64,000 nucleotides of DNA from Marivita lacus (GTDB lineage: Bacteria > Pseudomonadota > Alphaproteobacteria > Rhodobacterales > Rhodobacteraceae), in the NCBI RefSeq assembly GCF_014637725.1, contig NZ_BMFC01000013.1, forward strand, positions 34,013-98,012, written 5' to 3'. The notes beneath the pieces are model-generated. The model saw only the letters and a list, made by a program, of their open reading frames with translations. It was not told where the DNA came from and searched no databases. The position numbers were made by a program, and so were the translations under genes. Of this stretch, positions 44,318 through 53,440 are shown piece by piece. Position 1 is the first letter of the stretch; each line of letters starts with the position of its first letter.

Positions 44318-45378
44318 CCGCCCTCGTCCCCTTTTTCGACGGCCACAATGACTTCCTCCTGCGGCTGATGAAGACGCCCGCGCCGCGCGAGGAGACCTGG
44401 CTCGGCGCCAGTGGCCGGGGGCACCTCGACCTTGCGCGGATGAAGGCCTCGGGCTTCGCGGGCGGCCTTTTCGCGATCTTCGTGCCGCCGGCGTCCGATG
44501 GCCCGCCGCCGGACTTCAAGGTGCTGATGGCAGACCCGCCCTACGCGCTGCCCATGCCGCCCGAGATGACGCACACGCAGGCCCAGCCCGAGGCATTGGC
44601 GATGGCCGGATTTCTGCACTGGATGGAGCGGGCGGCGCCGCAGGATTTCCGCGTCTGCCGTTCTGTGTCCGAGATCCGAACTGCCATGGAGGCAGGCATC
44701 ATTGCGGGCGTCATGCACATGGAGGGGGCGGAGGCCATCGGCCCGGACCTCGACGCGCTCCACCTTTTCCACGACATGGGCCTGCGGTCGCTCGGCCCGG
44801 TGTGGAGCAGGCCCACGATCTTCGGTCACGGCGTACCGATGACCTTTCCCGGCACGCCGGATACGGGACCCGGCCTCACCGGGAAGGGCCGCAACCTCGT
44901 CCACCTCTGCGATGAACTCGGCATCCTGATCGACCTGTCGCACCTGAACGAGAAGGGGTTCGACGACGTGGCTCGCGTCTCAAGCAAGCCACTCGTGGCC
45001 ACGCATTCCAACGCGCATGCGCTCTGCGCCAGCCCGCGCAATCTGACCGACCGGCAGCTCCACATGATCCGCGAGCGCCGCGGCATGGTGGGCTTCAACT
45101 TCGCGACCTTCTACCTGAACGCGGACGGCCGGGCCGATAATGGCACGGTTTGGGACACGATGCTTCGCCACCTCGACCACCTGATCGCCGAGGCGGGCGA
45201 GGATCACGTCGGACTCGGCTCGGATTTCGACGGCTGCGTCGTGCCGGACCTGATAGGCGACGTGACCGGAGTTCCGCTTCTCTTCGAGGCGATGGGTGCG
45301 CATGGCTACGATGCGCCGCTCCTCGGCAAACTCGCGCGCGACAACTGGCTCGCCTGCCTCGACCGTTGCCTTCGCTGA
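44314..45378 (+). CDS. Membrane dipeptidase family (M19) metallopeptidase
   Basis: A 354-residue zinc dipeptidase of the renal dipeptidase family. The HxD metal site is at His11-Asp13 in FFDGHNDFL; GVMHMEGAEA supplies the bridging Glu, THSNAH the later His, and GLGSDFDGC the last Asp. Family members hydrolyse Cys-Gly. ATGA overlap with the ChaC gene strongly suggests that the pair acts in sequence. No signal peptide or anchor is seen, so it is probably cytosolic. Confidence 0.87.
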   Translation: MTALVPFFDGHNDFLLRLMKTPAPREETWLGASGRGHLDLARMKASGFAGGLFAIFVPPASDGPPPDFKVLMADPPYALPMPPEMTHTQAQPEALAMAGFLHWMERAAPQDFRVCRSVSEIRTAMEAGIIAGVMHMEGAEAIGPDLDALHLFHDMGLRSLGPVWSRPTIFGHGVPMTFPGTPDTGPGLTGKGRNLVHLCDELGILIDLSHLNEKGFDDVARVSSKPLVATHSNAHALCASPRNLTDRQLHMIRERRGMVGFNFATFYLNADGRADNGTVWDTMLRHLDHLIAEAGEDHVGLGSDFDGCVVPDLIGDVTGVPLLFEAMGAHGYDAPLLGKLARDNWLACLDRCLR

Positions 45379-45452
45379 TGCGCGGGAGAGGCGACATCGC
45401 AAACCCGCCGCCAGGCTTCACAAGGTGTGACAGGTGGAGCTTTACCATGCCC

Positions 45453-45484
<32 letters not shown>

Positions 45485-45513
45485 TCGGCATCACAGGAAC
45501 GAAGGAGACTGCA

Positions 45514-47043
45514 ATGAAGAACCAGGAAGAAACCCTTGATCCCTCCGACTGGACGGAGGTGCGCGAGCTTGCGCATCGCATGGTCGAGGATGCCGTCCGT
45601 CACCTTGACGAAGTGCGCGAGCGTCATGTCTGGCAGCCGATCCCCGAGGAGGTGCGGGCGCGGTTCCGGACGCCCCTGCCGACGGGACCGCAGCCCTTGG
45701 GCGACGTCTACGAGGAGCTGCGGGAGAACATGCTGCCCTATGCAATGGGCAACATCTATCCGCGCTTCTGGGGCTGGTACATGGGCTCGGGGAACTTCAC
45801 CGGCGCGCTCGGCGACTTCCTTGCCGCCATCGACGGGTCCAATCTCGGCGGCGGGTCGACGGCGGCGGCCATGATCGACATGCAGGTGATCGACTGGTTC
45901 AAGGAGATGATGGAGTTCCCGCCGACAGCCAGCGGCACGCTGACGAGCGGCGGCTCCATGGCAAACCTCCTGGCGCACACCATCACCCGCAACATGATGG
46001 CGGGCGTCGACGTGCGGGCCGAGGGCATCGTGGGCATCCCCCGACCCTTGCGCTTCTACGCCTCCGACCAGGTCCACAGCTGCCACCAGAAGGCGCTGGA
46101 GACGCTGGGCCTGGGGGCGCGGTCGCTCCGCATGGTCGCGTCCGACGAACGGCAGCGCATCGACCTGTCGGCGCTCGAGGCGGCGATCGCGGAGGATCGG
46201 GCGGCGGGCGTCGCGCCGGTCTGCGTCATCGGCACGGCGGGCACGACGAACACGGGCGCTACCGACGATCTGAAAGCGCTGGCCGCCCTATGCCGGCGCG
46301 AAGGCCTTCGCTTCCACGTCGATGGCTGCATCGGCGCCTTCTTGAAGATCGCCCCGGAGAACCGCGCCCTCGTGGCGGGGATCGAGCTGGCCGATTCCGT
46401 CGCCCTTGATCCGCACAAGTGGCTGCACACGCCCTTCGAGGCGGGCTGCGTGCTGGTGCGCGACGCCGACCGGCATTTCGAGGCGTTCGAGATGCACGGC
46501 GAGTATCTCCAACTCCAGACCCGAGGCATGATCGCGGGAAAGTTCCTGGCCGACTACGGGCTGGAACTGAGCCGCGGCTTCAAGGCCCTGAAGATATGGA
46601 TGTCGCTGAAGGAGAACGGTGCGCCCAAGCTCGGGCGTCTGATCGACCAGAACATCGCTCAGGCGCGCCATCTCGAGGGGCTGATCGCCGCCGATCCGCG
46701 ACTCGAACTCGTGGCTCCCGTCGACCTCAACATCGTCTGCTTTCGCTATGCCGGTGGTCTGAAGGATGAGGTGGCCCTCAAGGAGGTCAACACCGAGATC
46801 ATGCTGCGCATCCAGGAGTCAGGCTTTGCGATCCTGTCCGACACCACCGTCGCCGGCCGCCATTGTCTCAGGGTTGCCATCAACAACCACAGGACAACCC
46901 GGCAGGATCTGTCGGTCCTCCTTTCGGAAGTCCTGCGGACCGGAGCGGGGGTTGCACACGAGCGGGCGCGGTCGGCAGCTACGGTTTCGACTGTTGGCAA
47001 AAAAACCCCCATTATCCACGAAAGAAAAGCTGAAGGCGCATGA
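45514..47043 (+). CDS. PLP-dependent decarboxylase (group II)
   Basis: A 509-residue fold-type I decarboxylase of the aromatic amino acid/glutamate decarboxylase group. The PLP lysine is Lys302 in ALDPHKWLHTP; the TSGGSMANLLAHT phosphate-binding stretch is near 150 and the HVDGCIGAF Asp near 270. GAAGGAG before the ATG is a strong ribosome site. It is the last gene of the cluster and lies 135 bases after the dipeptidase gene, separated by the GCCA tract. The substrate (aromatic amino acid, cysteine sulfinate or aspartate) cannot be read directly. Confidence 0.88.
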   Translation: MKNQEETLDPSDWTEVRELAHRMVEDAVRHLDEVRERHVWQPIPEEVRARFRTPLPTGPQPLGDVYEELRENMLPYAMGNIYPRFWGWYMGSGNFTGALGDFLAAIDGSNLGGGSTAAAMIDMQVIDWFKEMMEFPPTASGTLTSGGSMANLLAHTITRNMMAGVDVRAEGIVGIPRPLRFYASDQVHSCHQKALETLGLGARSLRMVASDERQRIDLSALEAAIAEDRAAGVAPVCVIGTAGTTNTGATDDLKALAALCRREGLRFHVDGCIGAFLKIAPENRALVAGIELADSVALDPHKWLHTPFEAGCVLVRDADRHFEAFEMHGEYLQLQTRGMIAGKFLADYGLELSRGFKALKIWMSLKENGAPKLGRLIDQNIAQARHLEGLIAADPRLELVAPVDLNIVCFRYAGGLKDEVALKEVNTEIMLRIQESGFAILSDTTVAGRHCLRVAINNHRTTRQDLSVLLSEVLRTGAGVAHERARSAATVSTVGKKTPIIHERKAEGA

Positions 47044-47070
47044 GGCCTGCGTCCGACAGCTTCGCGGACA

Positions 47071-47529
47071 ATGCCGCCGGTCACTTCAACAGGGATGGCT
47101 TCCACTTCCACGACGGTTGCAACCATTGCTCGAACTGGCCAATGTCCGAAAATATCAATACGGATCGCTACTCATTCGGAAGTCGAAAGTTGGGTCAAGC
47201 TACGTGCCCAGCTCTGGGGCGACACCTCGCTCGACAAACATTGGGACGAAGCTGCGGCGATGCTCGCCAAGTCTCCCGATGAATGTGTCGACTTATTGGA
47301 CGTCGTCGATGGTGAAGCCATCCGTGCATTCGCTGAGGCAGCTTTGCGTCGTGATCACGTTAACGGATGCGAGACTTCGCCCGTTGTTTTTCTCGAAGGT
47401 ATCCTCGCAGACATCGGCTTTGAGCGCGGCCTCGAGACGTGTTCGCCTGAAAAGACGGTCTGGCGCCGAGGGCCAGTCGGCGTGATCATTTCCGCTGCTG
47501 CCCGAAGCGTCTCCATTTCGCTTTCCTGA
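47071..47529 (+). pseudogene. Aminoglycoside 6'-N-acetyltransferase-like fragment
   Basis: From about residue 30 the frame reads IRIATHSEVESWVKLRAQLW, then DEAAAMLAK and FAEAALRRDHVNGCETSPVVFLEGI, a close match in pattern to AAC(6')-type GNAT enzymes. After FLEGI the usual acetyl-CoA loop (RRRGIA type) is missing and the sequence turns into non-coding-like residues. Only the first half of the enzyme is left. The true start is unclear; 47071 and 47095 are both possible. Confidence 0.55.
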
Positions 47530-47842
47530 TGACATGTTCTCAGCGTTGAGAACCGGATGCTTTGGCTCTGATTGGGATTGCCGCAGCACAAAGACATCCG
47601 TCATCGCCGGCCAGCAAGTCAGGAAGTCCGGGCCGAATTACCCGACATATGAGCAGGTGGTGACATAAGGTGTTTGATCACCGCGCACCGGCTCCGCACG
47701 GGTTCCATAACCAGATGCACATCGTTCGACGTCAAAATCCACGATAGGTGAGACATGTCGAACCGAATACGGAAATACGGGCATTCCCAGCCACGCGCGG
47801 TCGCTGGCTCGAGGAGCGACAGGAGCGCATCGGCAAACCGAC
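47530..47842. other. Intergenic stretch with no gene seen
   Basis: About 310 bases between the acetyltransferase fragment and the broken nnrU. Short open frames on both strands look like chance. No TTG-N8-CAA box, tRNA or clear terminator was found. It marks the junction between the accessory cluster and the denitrification genes. Confidence 0.5.
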
Positions 47843-48386
47843 ATGACCGTGACGGGATGGAGCGAATACGCGCTGGATTTGGCGGCATTCTTCCTGACGC
47901 ATTCCGTGCCTCTGCGCCAGTCGCTGCGACCATGGCTGCAGGCCCGGCTTGGTCGGGCGGGCTTCTCTTTCGGCTATTCTTTTTTGTCGCTCGCTGTCCT
48001 TGCTTGGCTGATCACGGCGGCAGGACGGGCGCCCTTTGTTCCGGCCTGGCGCTGGGAAACGTGGCAGAACCATGTGGTTCTGGCCGCCATGTTGCCGGTT
48101 TGCCTGATCTTGGGACTCGCCGTTGCGCAACCGAAATCGTTTTCCTTCGGCGGCGCGCGCAACGCTGGCTTTGATCCCGCCCGTCCCGGCTTCGTGAGAC
48201 TGACGTCGACGCCGTGCGATGGGCGAAAGCTGGAACCGGCTCGACCACGCCCGCCGTCAGGCCCCGGCCTTGCCGCCCCCGGTCTCTTGGACAGGGACGG
48301 CCCTTCGCCTCACCCTAGGCATGGTGCTCTATCTTGCGCTTCTTTCGCTGCATCCCTTGCTCTTCGGGGTGAACCCGTTGACTTGA
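47843..48386 (+). pseudogene. nnrU: nnrU, internally deleted and frameshifted
   Basis: The first 120 or so codons read as the NnrU membrane protein: AFFLTHSVPLRQSL, GYSFLSLAVLAWLI, ITAAGRAPFV, PKSFSFGG, FDPARPGFVRLT. Then the frame is lost near 48205-48215. In another frame the C terminus resumes (RRAMGESWNRLDHARR, then LALLSLHPLLFGVNPLT) and stops at 48384-48386. The central HPLL-to-MRAID region, about 40-50 residues, is deleted. In relatives NnrU supports nitrite and NO reductase activity; here it cannot be made intact. Confidence 0.8.
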
Positions 48387-48414
48387 TGGGCTCGCTGAAG
48401 AAGCCGCTGCACCG

Positions 48415-48627
48415 TCAACTGTCCGCCTTCGCCATTAACCGAAGGATATGGCGGGCAAAGAGCCATGTGACGGGAATGCCCAACACCGCGCCCCCCAGCA
48501 CTGATTGCAACGGTGTCAGCACGGGCCAGCCGATCCACGACCATATCAGCGAGGCGAAGAACAGGTTGACGGCCATCGCCCCGGAGCCGAATGGATAGAG
48601 GATCAGAGTCAGGCGTCCTTGGGTCAC
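48415..48627 (-). CDS. Small two-helix membrane protein of the nor operon
   Basis: A 70-residue protein with two hydrophobic segments (about 5-30 and 37-58). It starts with a GTG that overlaps the stop of the preceding 58-residue gene (GTGA), so it is the last gene of norCBQD plus two small genes. NorF in Paracoccus has similar size and position, but I cannot confirm homology by eye. A role in NO reductase assembly or activity is inferred from position only. Confidence 0.75.
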   Translation of the reverse strand: MTQGRLTLILYPFGSGAMAVNLFFASLIWSWIGWPVLTPLQSVLGGAVLGIPVTWLFARHILRLMAKADS

Positions 48628-48800
48628 TTGCGCGCGATCAGCCGTTGCACCGCGACAAGCGCCATCACCAGTAGGATGGACGCGACAAGATAAGAGATTT
48701 CGGCTTGCGCCGTCTGTGGCGCGGGGATCGGGCGCTGAAACGTCTCGGCGGCGGTCATAACCGGTGTGAACAGGCCGAAAAGGAAGAGGAAAAAGCGCAT
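48624..48800 (-). CDS. 58-residue exported or membrane protein of the nor operon
   Basis: A very short gene, 58 residues, with an N-terminal hydrophobic segment (FFLFLFGLFTPVMTAAE) that looks like a signal peptide and a second helix (ISYLVASILLVMALVAVQRL). The start is two bases after the norD stop codon on the minus strand, and it overlaps the next small gene by three bases. Similar tiny genes are seen after norD in other Rhodobacteraceae (from memory). Function unknown. Confidence 0.75.
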   Translation of the reverse strand: MRFFLFLFGLFTPVMTAAETFQRPIPAPQTAQAEISYLVASILLVMALVAVQRLIARK

Positions 48801-48801
48801 G

Positions 48802-50688
48802 TCAGGTCTCCTGCGTGAGTGAACGGTAGATGTCGGGCAAGGCACGGCCCAGCCGGGCGGGATCCGGCAACAGGGTGAACCCGGCACGGCCGAAGATACG
48901 CGCGAACCAGTCCTGCCCATCGGCGTCTACGATCACTCCATGCACCAACTGTCCGGCGCGGCGCGCCTCGCGCACGGCCATGTGGCTGTCCTCGATGCCG
49001 TGGGTGCCCTCGTAATGATCCAGGTCGTTGGGTTTGCCATCCGTCAGCACCAAGAGCAGCTTGCGGGTCGAGGTTTCGGCGGCAAGCGCAGCCGAGGCAT
49101 GGCGGATCGCGGCCCCGAGCCTAGTGTAATGGCCGGGCTTCAGCCCGCCGATGCGGGCTGTGATGTCGGGTGTCATCCGCCCCTCGAACCCCTTGCAGCG
49201 GGTCAGGAACACGCGATCGCGCCTGAGCGAGGAGAAGCCCCAGATCGCCAGCCGGTCGCCCGCCGCGTCGATGCCGCCCGCCAGCGCCACCAGCGCCTCG
49301 CGCGTGGTGTCGATGATGCTGCGGGTGCCGACCACGGATTCGGTCGAGCGGGAGCAATCCATAAGGATCGCCACAGACAGGTCGCGTTCGACGTGGCGCA
49401 GATCGCGGAAGATGCGGTCGCTGCCCTGTCCTGTGGCGCGGATCGCCACCTGCGCCGCGATCAGCGCGTCAAGATCCAGTTCCGCGCCGTCCACCTGCCG
49501 GGGCAGCAGGATGCGGCGGGGGTGCAATGCCTCGAACTGACGGCGCACGCGGGTCATCAGGCGCGGGTCGGGTTCAAATCCTGTTCCGGGGGTGGCGTCG
49601 GCCTCGAGCACGATGCAGTGGTCGGGCATGTAGGCGCGGGCGCGGTGGTTCCATTCAGGATAGGTGAAGCGCGCCGAGAGCCGCTCGTGGTCGGCATCCT
49701 GCGGGGCAAGATCCAGATGCAGGCGCAGCCGGGTCGCGGCGCGCTTGTGATGCGGGCTGAGGGTGATGCTGTCCTGATCCTCGGCGGCCTTCTGGGCGTT
49801 TTCCAGATCGTCGTCGTCGGTCGCGCGGTTCAGGCCCATGCTTTCCACCCAGGATAGAATCGACTCGAACCGGTGCATGATGAAGCTGTCGGTGCGGTTG
49901 GCCTGCTCGTTGTCCTGCCGGTTGCCCTGCTTGCGCGTGGCACTGGCAAGACCGGGTGGCGCGCTGATGGCATCCTCGGCCGGGCTGGGGGCGCTCCCTT
50001 TGTCCGCGAGATCGATCCGCATCCAGATTGGAACGGGCACCATAGGTGTGTACCCGCGCGGGGCGTTTGGCACGAACGCACTCTCGGCCGTGTAGCGCGC
50101 ACCCGACAGAACGGACAGCGCGCGGGCGGCCACGTCCCGCTCGGATGGCGACGTGGCGTGATCTGGCCAGTCCGTCACCACATGGGCGCAAAGGGTTGCA
50201 TGGCGCGCGCGCAGACCGGGGCAGAGTGACAGTGCCATGGCCGTTGCCCGTTCCATCGCGGCGATATGGGCAATGTCGGCGGCCATCGCATCGGCGGGGG
50301 GAACTGCGGGCGTGGCACAAGCGGCAAGGGCTGCAAGCCACAGGTACGCGGCGCGGTTCTGCCCGACCGTCGGAAAGGCGTCGATCACCGGCGGCAGGCG
50401 CAGCGTTTCACCATCGAAGCGGGCGACATGTTCCAGCATGTGCGCATCGGCCAGTTGCGCGCCGATCGTGCGCCGGTGGCGCGACGCCGTGGCGGCGCTG
50501 GCAGCGATTTCGACGCCCGGCTTTCCACCAACGGCGCGGAACAGCAGCGCAATGCTCGGTCGTACGGCATCCAGCGTTACGGCGCTGTCCGCGTGACCGG
50601 CAACCGGGGCCAGACGCAGGGCAACGCCGTGCCAAAGGTTGCCAACCGTCTCTTCGGGCTCCATCAGGTCGAGGGGGTGCAGGGCCAT
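48802..50688 (-). CDS. norD: Nitric oxide reductase activation protein NorD
   Basis: A 628-residue protein with a C-terminal von Willebrand A domain: the MIDAS motif is DCSRSTES near residue 444, and LVLTDGKPNDLD follows. Together with the NorQ ATPase it is needed to activate the NorBC enzyme, probably by metal insertion. The start MALHPLDLM is chosen because the longer open frame upstream only overlaps norQ in another frame and is Arg-rich. It starts five bases after the norQ stop. Confidence 0.92.
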   Translation of the reverse strand: MALHPLDLMEPEETVGNLWHGVALRLAPVAGHADSAVTLDAVRPSIALLFRAVGGKPGVEIAASAATASRHRRTIGAQLADAHMLEHVARFDGETLRLPPVIDAFPTVGQNRAAYLWLAALAACATPAVPPADAMAADIAHIAAMERATAMALSLCPGLRARHATLCAHVVTDWPDHATSPSERDVAARALSVLSGARYTAESAFVPNAPRGYTPMVPVPIWMRIDLADKGSAPSPAEDAISAPPGLASATRKQGNRQDNEQANRTDSFIMHRFESILSWVESMGLNRATDDDDLENAQKAAEDQDSITLSPHHKRAATRLRLHLDLAPQDADHERLSARFTYPEWNHRARAYMPDHCIVLEADATPGTGFEPDPRLMTRVRRQFEALHPRRILLPRQVDGAELDLDALIAAQVAIRATGQGSDRIFRDLRHVERDLSVAILMDCSRSTESVVGTRSIIDTTREALVALAGGIDAAGDRLAIWGFSSLRRDRVFLTRCKGFEGRMTPDITARIGGLKPGHYTRLGAAIRHASAALAAETSTRKLLLVLTDGKPNDLDHYEGTHGIEDSHMAVREARRAGQLVHGVIVDADGQDWFARIFGRAGFTLLPDPARLGRALPDIYRSLTQET

Positions 50689-50693
50689 GAGGG

Positions 50694-51491
50694 TTATCCG
50701 TAGACGCTGGCGATCACGTCGCGCAGCGCCTGCGCGACGTCGGGCTCGTCGGTCAGCGGCTCGACCACAGCTGCCTGCAAAGCCTGTTCGATCGGCATTT
50801 CGCCAGCGATCAGGGTCGCGGCATAGATCAGCAGGCGGGTCGAAACGCCCTCTTCCAGATCCATCCCCGACAGCGCACGGATATGCCCGGCCAGCCGCAC
50901 CAGAGGCACCACGCGGGCCGCATCCAGCCCGCTTTCGCGCGCCACCACGGCGGTTTCGGTCGCGGCATCGGGAAAGCCGAAGGTGATCGACAGGAATCGC
51001 TGCCGCGTAGACGGCTTCAGCCGTTTGAGGATGTTCTGGTAGCCGGGATTGTAGCTGGCCACCAGCATGAAGCCGGGCGGCGCCACCAGCTCCTCTCCGG
51101 TGCGGTCGATCATCAGGGTGCGACGGTTGTCGGTCAGCGGGTGCAGCACCACGGTCACATCCTTGCGCGCCTCGATCACCTCGTCGAGGTAGCAGATCGC
51201 GCCTTCGCGGACGGCACGGGTCAGCGGGCCGTCGATCCATTCCGTCGCTCCGCCGCGCAGCAGGTACCGCCCAATCAGGTCCGCCGCCGACAGGTCGTCA
51301 TGGCAGGCAACGGTATAGAGCGGGCGGCCCAGACGGGCCGCCATGTGTTCGACGAACCGCGTCTTGCCGCACCCGGTCGGCCCCTTCAGCAGCAGGGGCA
51401 GACCCTTGGCATGAGCGGCATCGAACAGGGCGACCTCCTGCGCAACCGGGCGGTAAAATGGCGCGGTGCGATCCGGGGCCAGCGCGTTCAT
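50694..51491 (-). CDS. norQ: Nitric oxide reductase activation ATPase NorQ
   Basis: A 265-residue MoxR-type AAA+ ATPase. Walker A is GPTGCGKT at residues 37-44, Walker B ICYLDEVIEA near 98, and sensor region VASYNPGYQN near 145. It works with NorD in NO reductase maturation. Its start overlaps the norB stop by four bases. Confidence 0.94.
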   Translation of the reverse strand: MNALAPDRTAPFYRPVAQEVALFDAAHAKGLPLLLKGPTGCGKTRFVEHMAARLGRPLYTVACHDDLSAADLIGRYLLRGGATEWIDGPLTRAVREGAICYLDEVIEARKDVTVVLHPLTDNRRTLMIDRTGEELVAPPGFMLVASYNPGYQNILKRLKPSTRQRFLSITFGFPDAATETAVVARESGLDAARVVPLVRLAGHIRALSGMDLEEGVSTRLLIYAATLIAGEMPIEQALQAAVVEPLTDEPDVAQALRDVIASVYG

Positions 51492-52840
51492 TGCGCCTCA
51501 CCCTCGGGTTCGGGCATGGTATTCGGCGCGATCACTTCGCGACGCACCACGACCTGGCTGTAGATGAACAGGATCGCGCCCAGAACCACGGCGATGCCGG
51601 CGCCGAAGCGCATTACATAGAACAGGCCAAGCTGGTCCTGAACGTCCATGTAATAGTCCCCGACAATCCGCTGCATGTGGGTCTGGATGGTCCCGGCAAA
51701 GGTCAGCACGAAGGTCATGAACGCCATGCCCCCGGTCATCAGCCAGAACGAGATCATGTTCAGCACTTGATTGTAGGGCGCACGGCCGCGCAGCAGCGGC
51801 ATGGCATAGGTGATGATCGCAAGGTTCATCGCCACATAGGCGCCGTAGAACGACAGGTGCCCGTGGGCCGCCGTGATCTGCGTGCCATGGGTGTAGAAGT
51901 TCACCCCGTGGAAGGTGTGCAGGAAGCCCCAGACGCCCGCGCCGAAGAACGCAACGACGGCCGAGCCGAGCGCCCAGAGAAGCGCGGCCTTGTTGGGATG
52001 GTTGCGCCGCCCCTTCCAGACCATGATGAAGGCGAAGGACATCATCGCAAAGAACGGCACCACCTCGAAGGCCGAGAAGATCGAGCCGGTCCATTGCCAG
52101 TATCCTGGCAGACCGATCCAGTAGAAATGGTGCCCGGTGCCAAGAATGCCCGAAAACAGCGCCGTGGCGACGATCACGTAAAGCCACTTTTCAACAACTT
52201 CACGGTCGACGCCGGTCAGCTTCAGCATCAGGAAGGCGAGGATCGCGGCCATCACCAGTTCCCACGTTCCTTCAACCCACAGGTGGATCACGAACCACCA
52301 ATACATCTTGTCGAGGCTCAGGTTGTCGGGGTTGATGAAGGCGAAGATCCACAGCAGCGACAGCAGCCACAGGCCGGTCAGCAGAACGCCGGTGATCGCG
52401 GTCTTGCGCCCCGCCAGCACGGTCATCGAGATGTTGATCAGGAAGATCACCGCGGCAACAAGGATTCCGAATTTGACCCAGAGCGGTTGTTCCAGAAACT
52501 CGCGCCCGCCGTGGATGCCGACAAGATAGCCGCCGACCGCGCCCAGCGTGCCGACCACAAGGATGATCAGCTGCAGATAGGCCAGCTTGACCGACCAGAT
52601 CTCGCGCTCGGCCTCCTCTGGCACAAGGAAATAGGCGGCGCCGAAAAAGCCCAGCAGCAGCCAGACGATCAGCGCGTTGGTGTGGATCATGCGGATGATG
52701 TTGAACGGCAGAAGCTCGGACAGGGTGTTGGGCGAGATATAGATCCAGCCCGCCAGCAGCCCGCCCAGCACCTGGATGCCGAACAGCCCCATCGCCACGA
52801 GGAAATAGGCGTAGGCGACTTTTTGCGATTGATATTTCAT
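51488..52840 (-). CDS. norB: Nitric oxide reductase subunit B
   Basis: A 450-residue membrane protein of the haem-copper oxidase superfamily with 12 hydrophobic segments; it reduces two NO to N2O. The active-site region HLWVEGTWELV and the GTGHHFYWIGLPGYW segment with paired His are clear, and the later HGHLSFYGAYV and NxxxH-type helices supply haem ligands. It is the cytochrome c-dependent type, because norC lies directly upstream (nine bases). Confidence 0.96.
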   Translation of the reverse strand: MKYQSQKVAYAYFLVAMGLFGIQVLGGLLAGWIYISPNTLSELLPFNIIRMIHTNALIVWLLLGFFGAAYFLVPEEAEREIWSVKLAYLQLIILVVGTLGAVGGYLVGIHGGREFLEQPLWVKFGILVAAVIFLINISMTVLAGRKTAITGVLLTGLWLLSLLWIFAFINPDNLSLDKMYWWFVIHLWVEGTWELVMAAILAFLMLKLTGVDREVVEKWLYVIVATALFSGILGTGHHFYWIGLPGYWQWTGSIFSAFEVVPFFAMMSFAFIMVWKGRRNHPNKAALLWALGSAVVAFFGAGVWGFLHTFHGVNFYTHGTQITAAHGHLSFYGAYVAMNLAIITYAMPLLRGRAPYNQVLNMISFWLMTGGMAFMTFVLTFAGTIQTHMQRIVGDYYMDVQDQLGLFYVMRFGAGIAVVLGAILFIYSQVVVRREVIAPNTMPEPEGEAQ

Positions 52841-52849
52841 GGGTATCTC

Positions 52850-53302
52850 CTAGCCCGCGTCCGTCGGCGGCCAGCCTTGGGTGTCTGTCTGATCGGCCCA
52901 GCGGAGGAACTCGGACAGACCGCGCATTTCTTCCTCGGTGATTTCGAAGTGGGGCATCTGGCGGCGCCCTTCGATGCCGCTGGGCTGGGCATTCATCCAG
53001 CCATCCAGCACCTCATAGGCGACCTCGGGCTCGTCCTGCACGCCCCAGCGGGTCATCACGTTCCCCAGCTCGGGCGCGAAATAGGCACCTTCGCCGTGCA
53101 GCGTGTGGCAGTTGATGCAGCTGTGACGTTCCCAGACGTGCTTGCCCAGGATCACCTCTTCCGACAGCGGCATGCCAGCGGTCGAGACGTTGACCACATA
53201 GCGGTGCGAATGGATTGTCATGGCGATGAACACGACGATGAAAAACAGGGACCCTCCATAGAATATGTTCCTGGCCCGTGACTTCGTGAGGATCTCTGAC
53301 AT
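52850..53302 (-). CDS. norC: Nitric oxide reductase subunit C (cytochrome c)
   Basis: A 150-residue membrane-anchored c-type cytochrome that feeds electrons to NorB. Transmembrane helix at about 12-30; haem motif CINCH at residues 62-66; a Met ligand in GRRQMPHFE. It is the first gene of the operon norC-B-Q-D plus two small genes. A TTG-N8-CAA box lies 63-76 bases upstream of its ATG, a spacing that fits activation. Confidence 0.96.
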   Translation of the reverse strand: MSEILTKSRARNIFYGGSLFFIVVFIAMTIHSHRYVVNVSTAGMPLSEEVILGKHVWERHSCINCHTLHGEGAYFAPELGNVMTRWGVQDEPEVAYEVLDGWMNAQPSGIEGRRQMPHFEITEEEMRGLSEFLRWADQTDTQGWPPTDAG

Positions 53303-53319
53303 TGGGTCGGTCCTGGCGA

Positions 53320-53333
53320 TTGTTGCGTATCAG
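53320..53333 (-). promoter_or_regulatory. Weak FNR/Dnr-like half-matching site near norC
   Basis: TTGTTGCGTATCAG matches the FNR-type pattern TTGAT-N4-ATCAA at 8 of 10 positions. It lies 18-31 bases upstream of the norC ATG, between the stronger box and the gene. It may be an accessory site or chance. Confidence 0.3.
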
Positions 53334-53364
53334 GACTGTCTATGGCGCCGTCGGCGGGCGGACG

Positions 53365-53378
53365 TTGTTCCAGCACAA
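53365..53378. promoter_or_regulatory. Dnr/NnrR box upstream of norC
   Basis: TTGTTCCAGCACAA fits TTG-N8-CAA. The flanking GCACAACG is shared with the boxes at 54415 and 56468. Its centre is about 70 bases before the norC ATG, the same distance as the box before nirK, and about 70 bases before the divergent DUF1858 gene. Confidence 0.75.
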
Positions 53379-53440
53379 CGACGCGGAAAAAGAGCTGCGG
53401 CAAGGTGCTCGAACGGCATACAGGCCGGAGCGGAGGCACC

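Noticed and set aside
48802..51240. An 812-codon version of norD starting inside norQ
   Set aside because: The first 184 codons lie over norQ in another frame and are Arg-rich; NorD homology begins at MALHPLDLM.
51458..53281. A 607-codon open frame antisense to norC-norB
   Set aside because: Extremely rich in His, Gln, Asp and Arg, with no family pattern; norB and norC on the other strand are certain.
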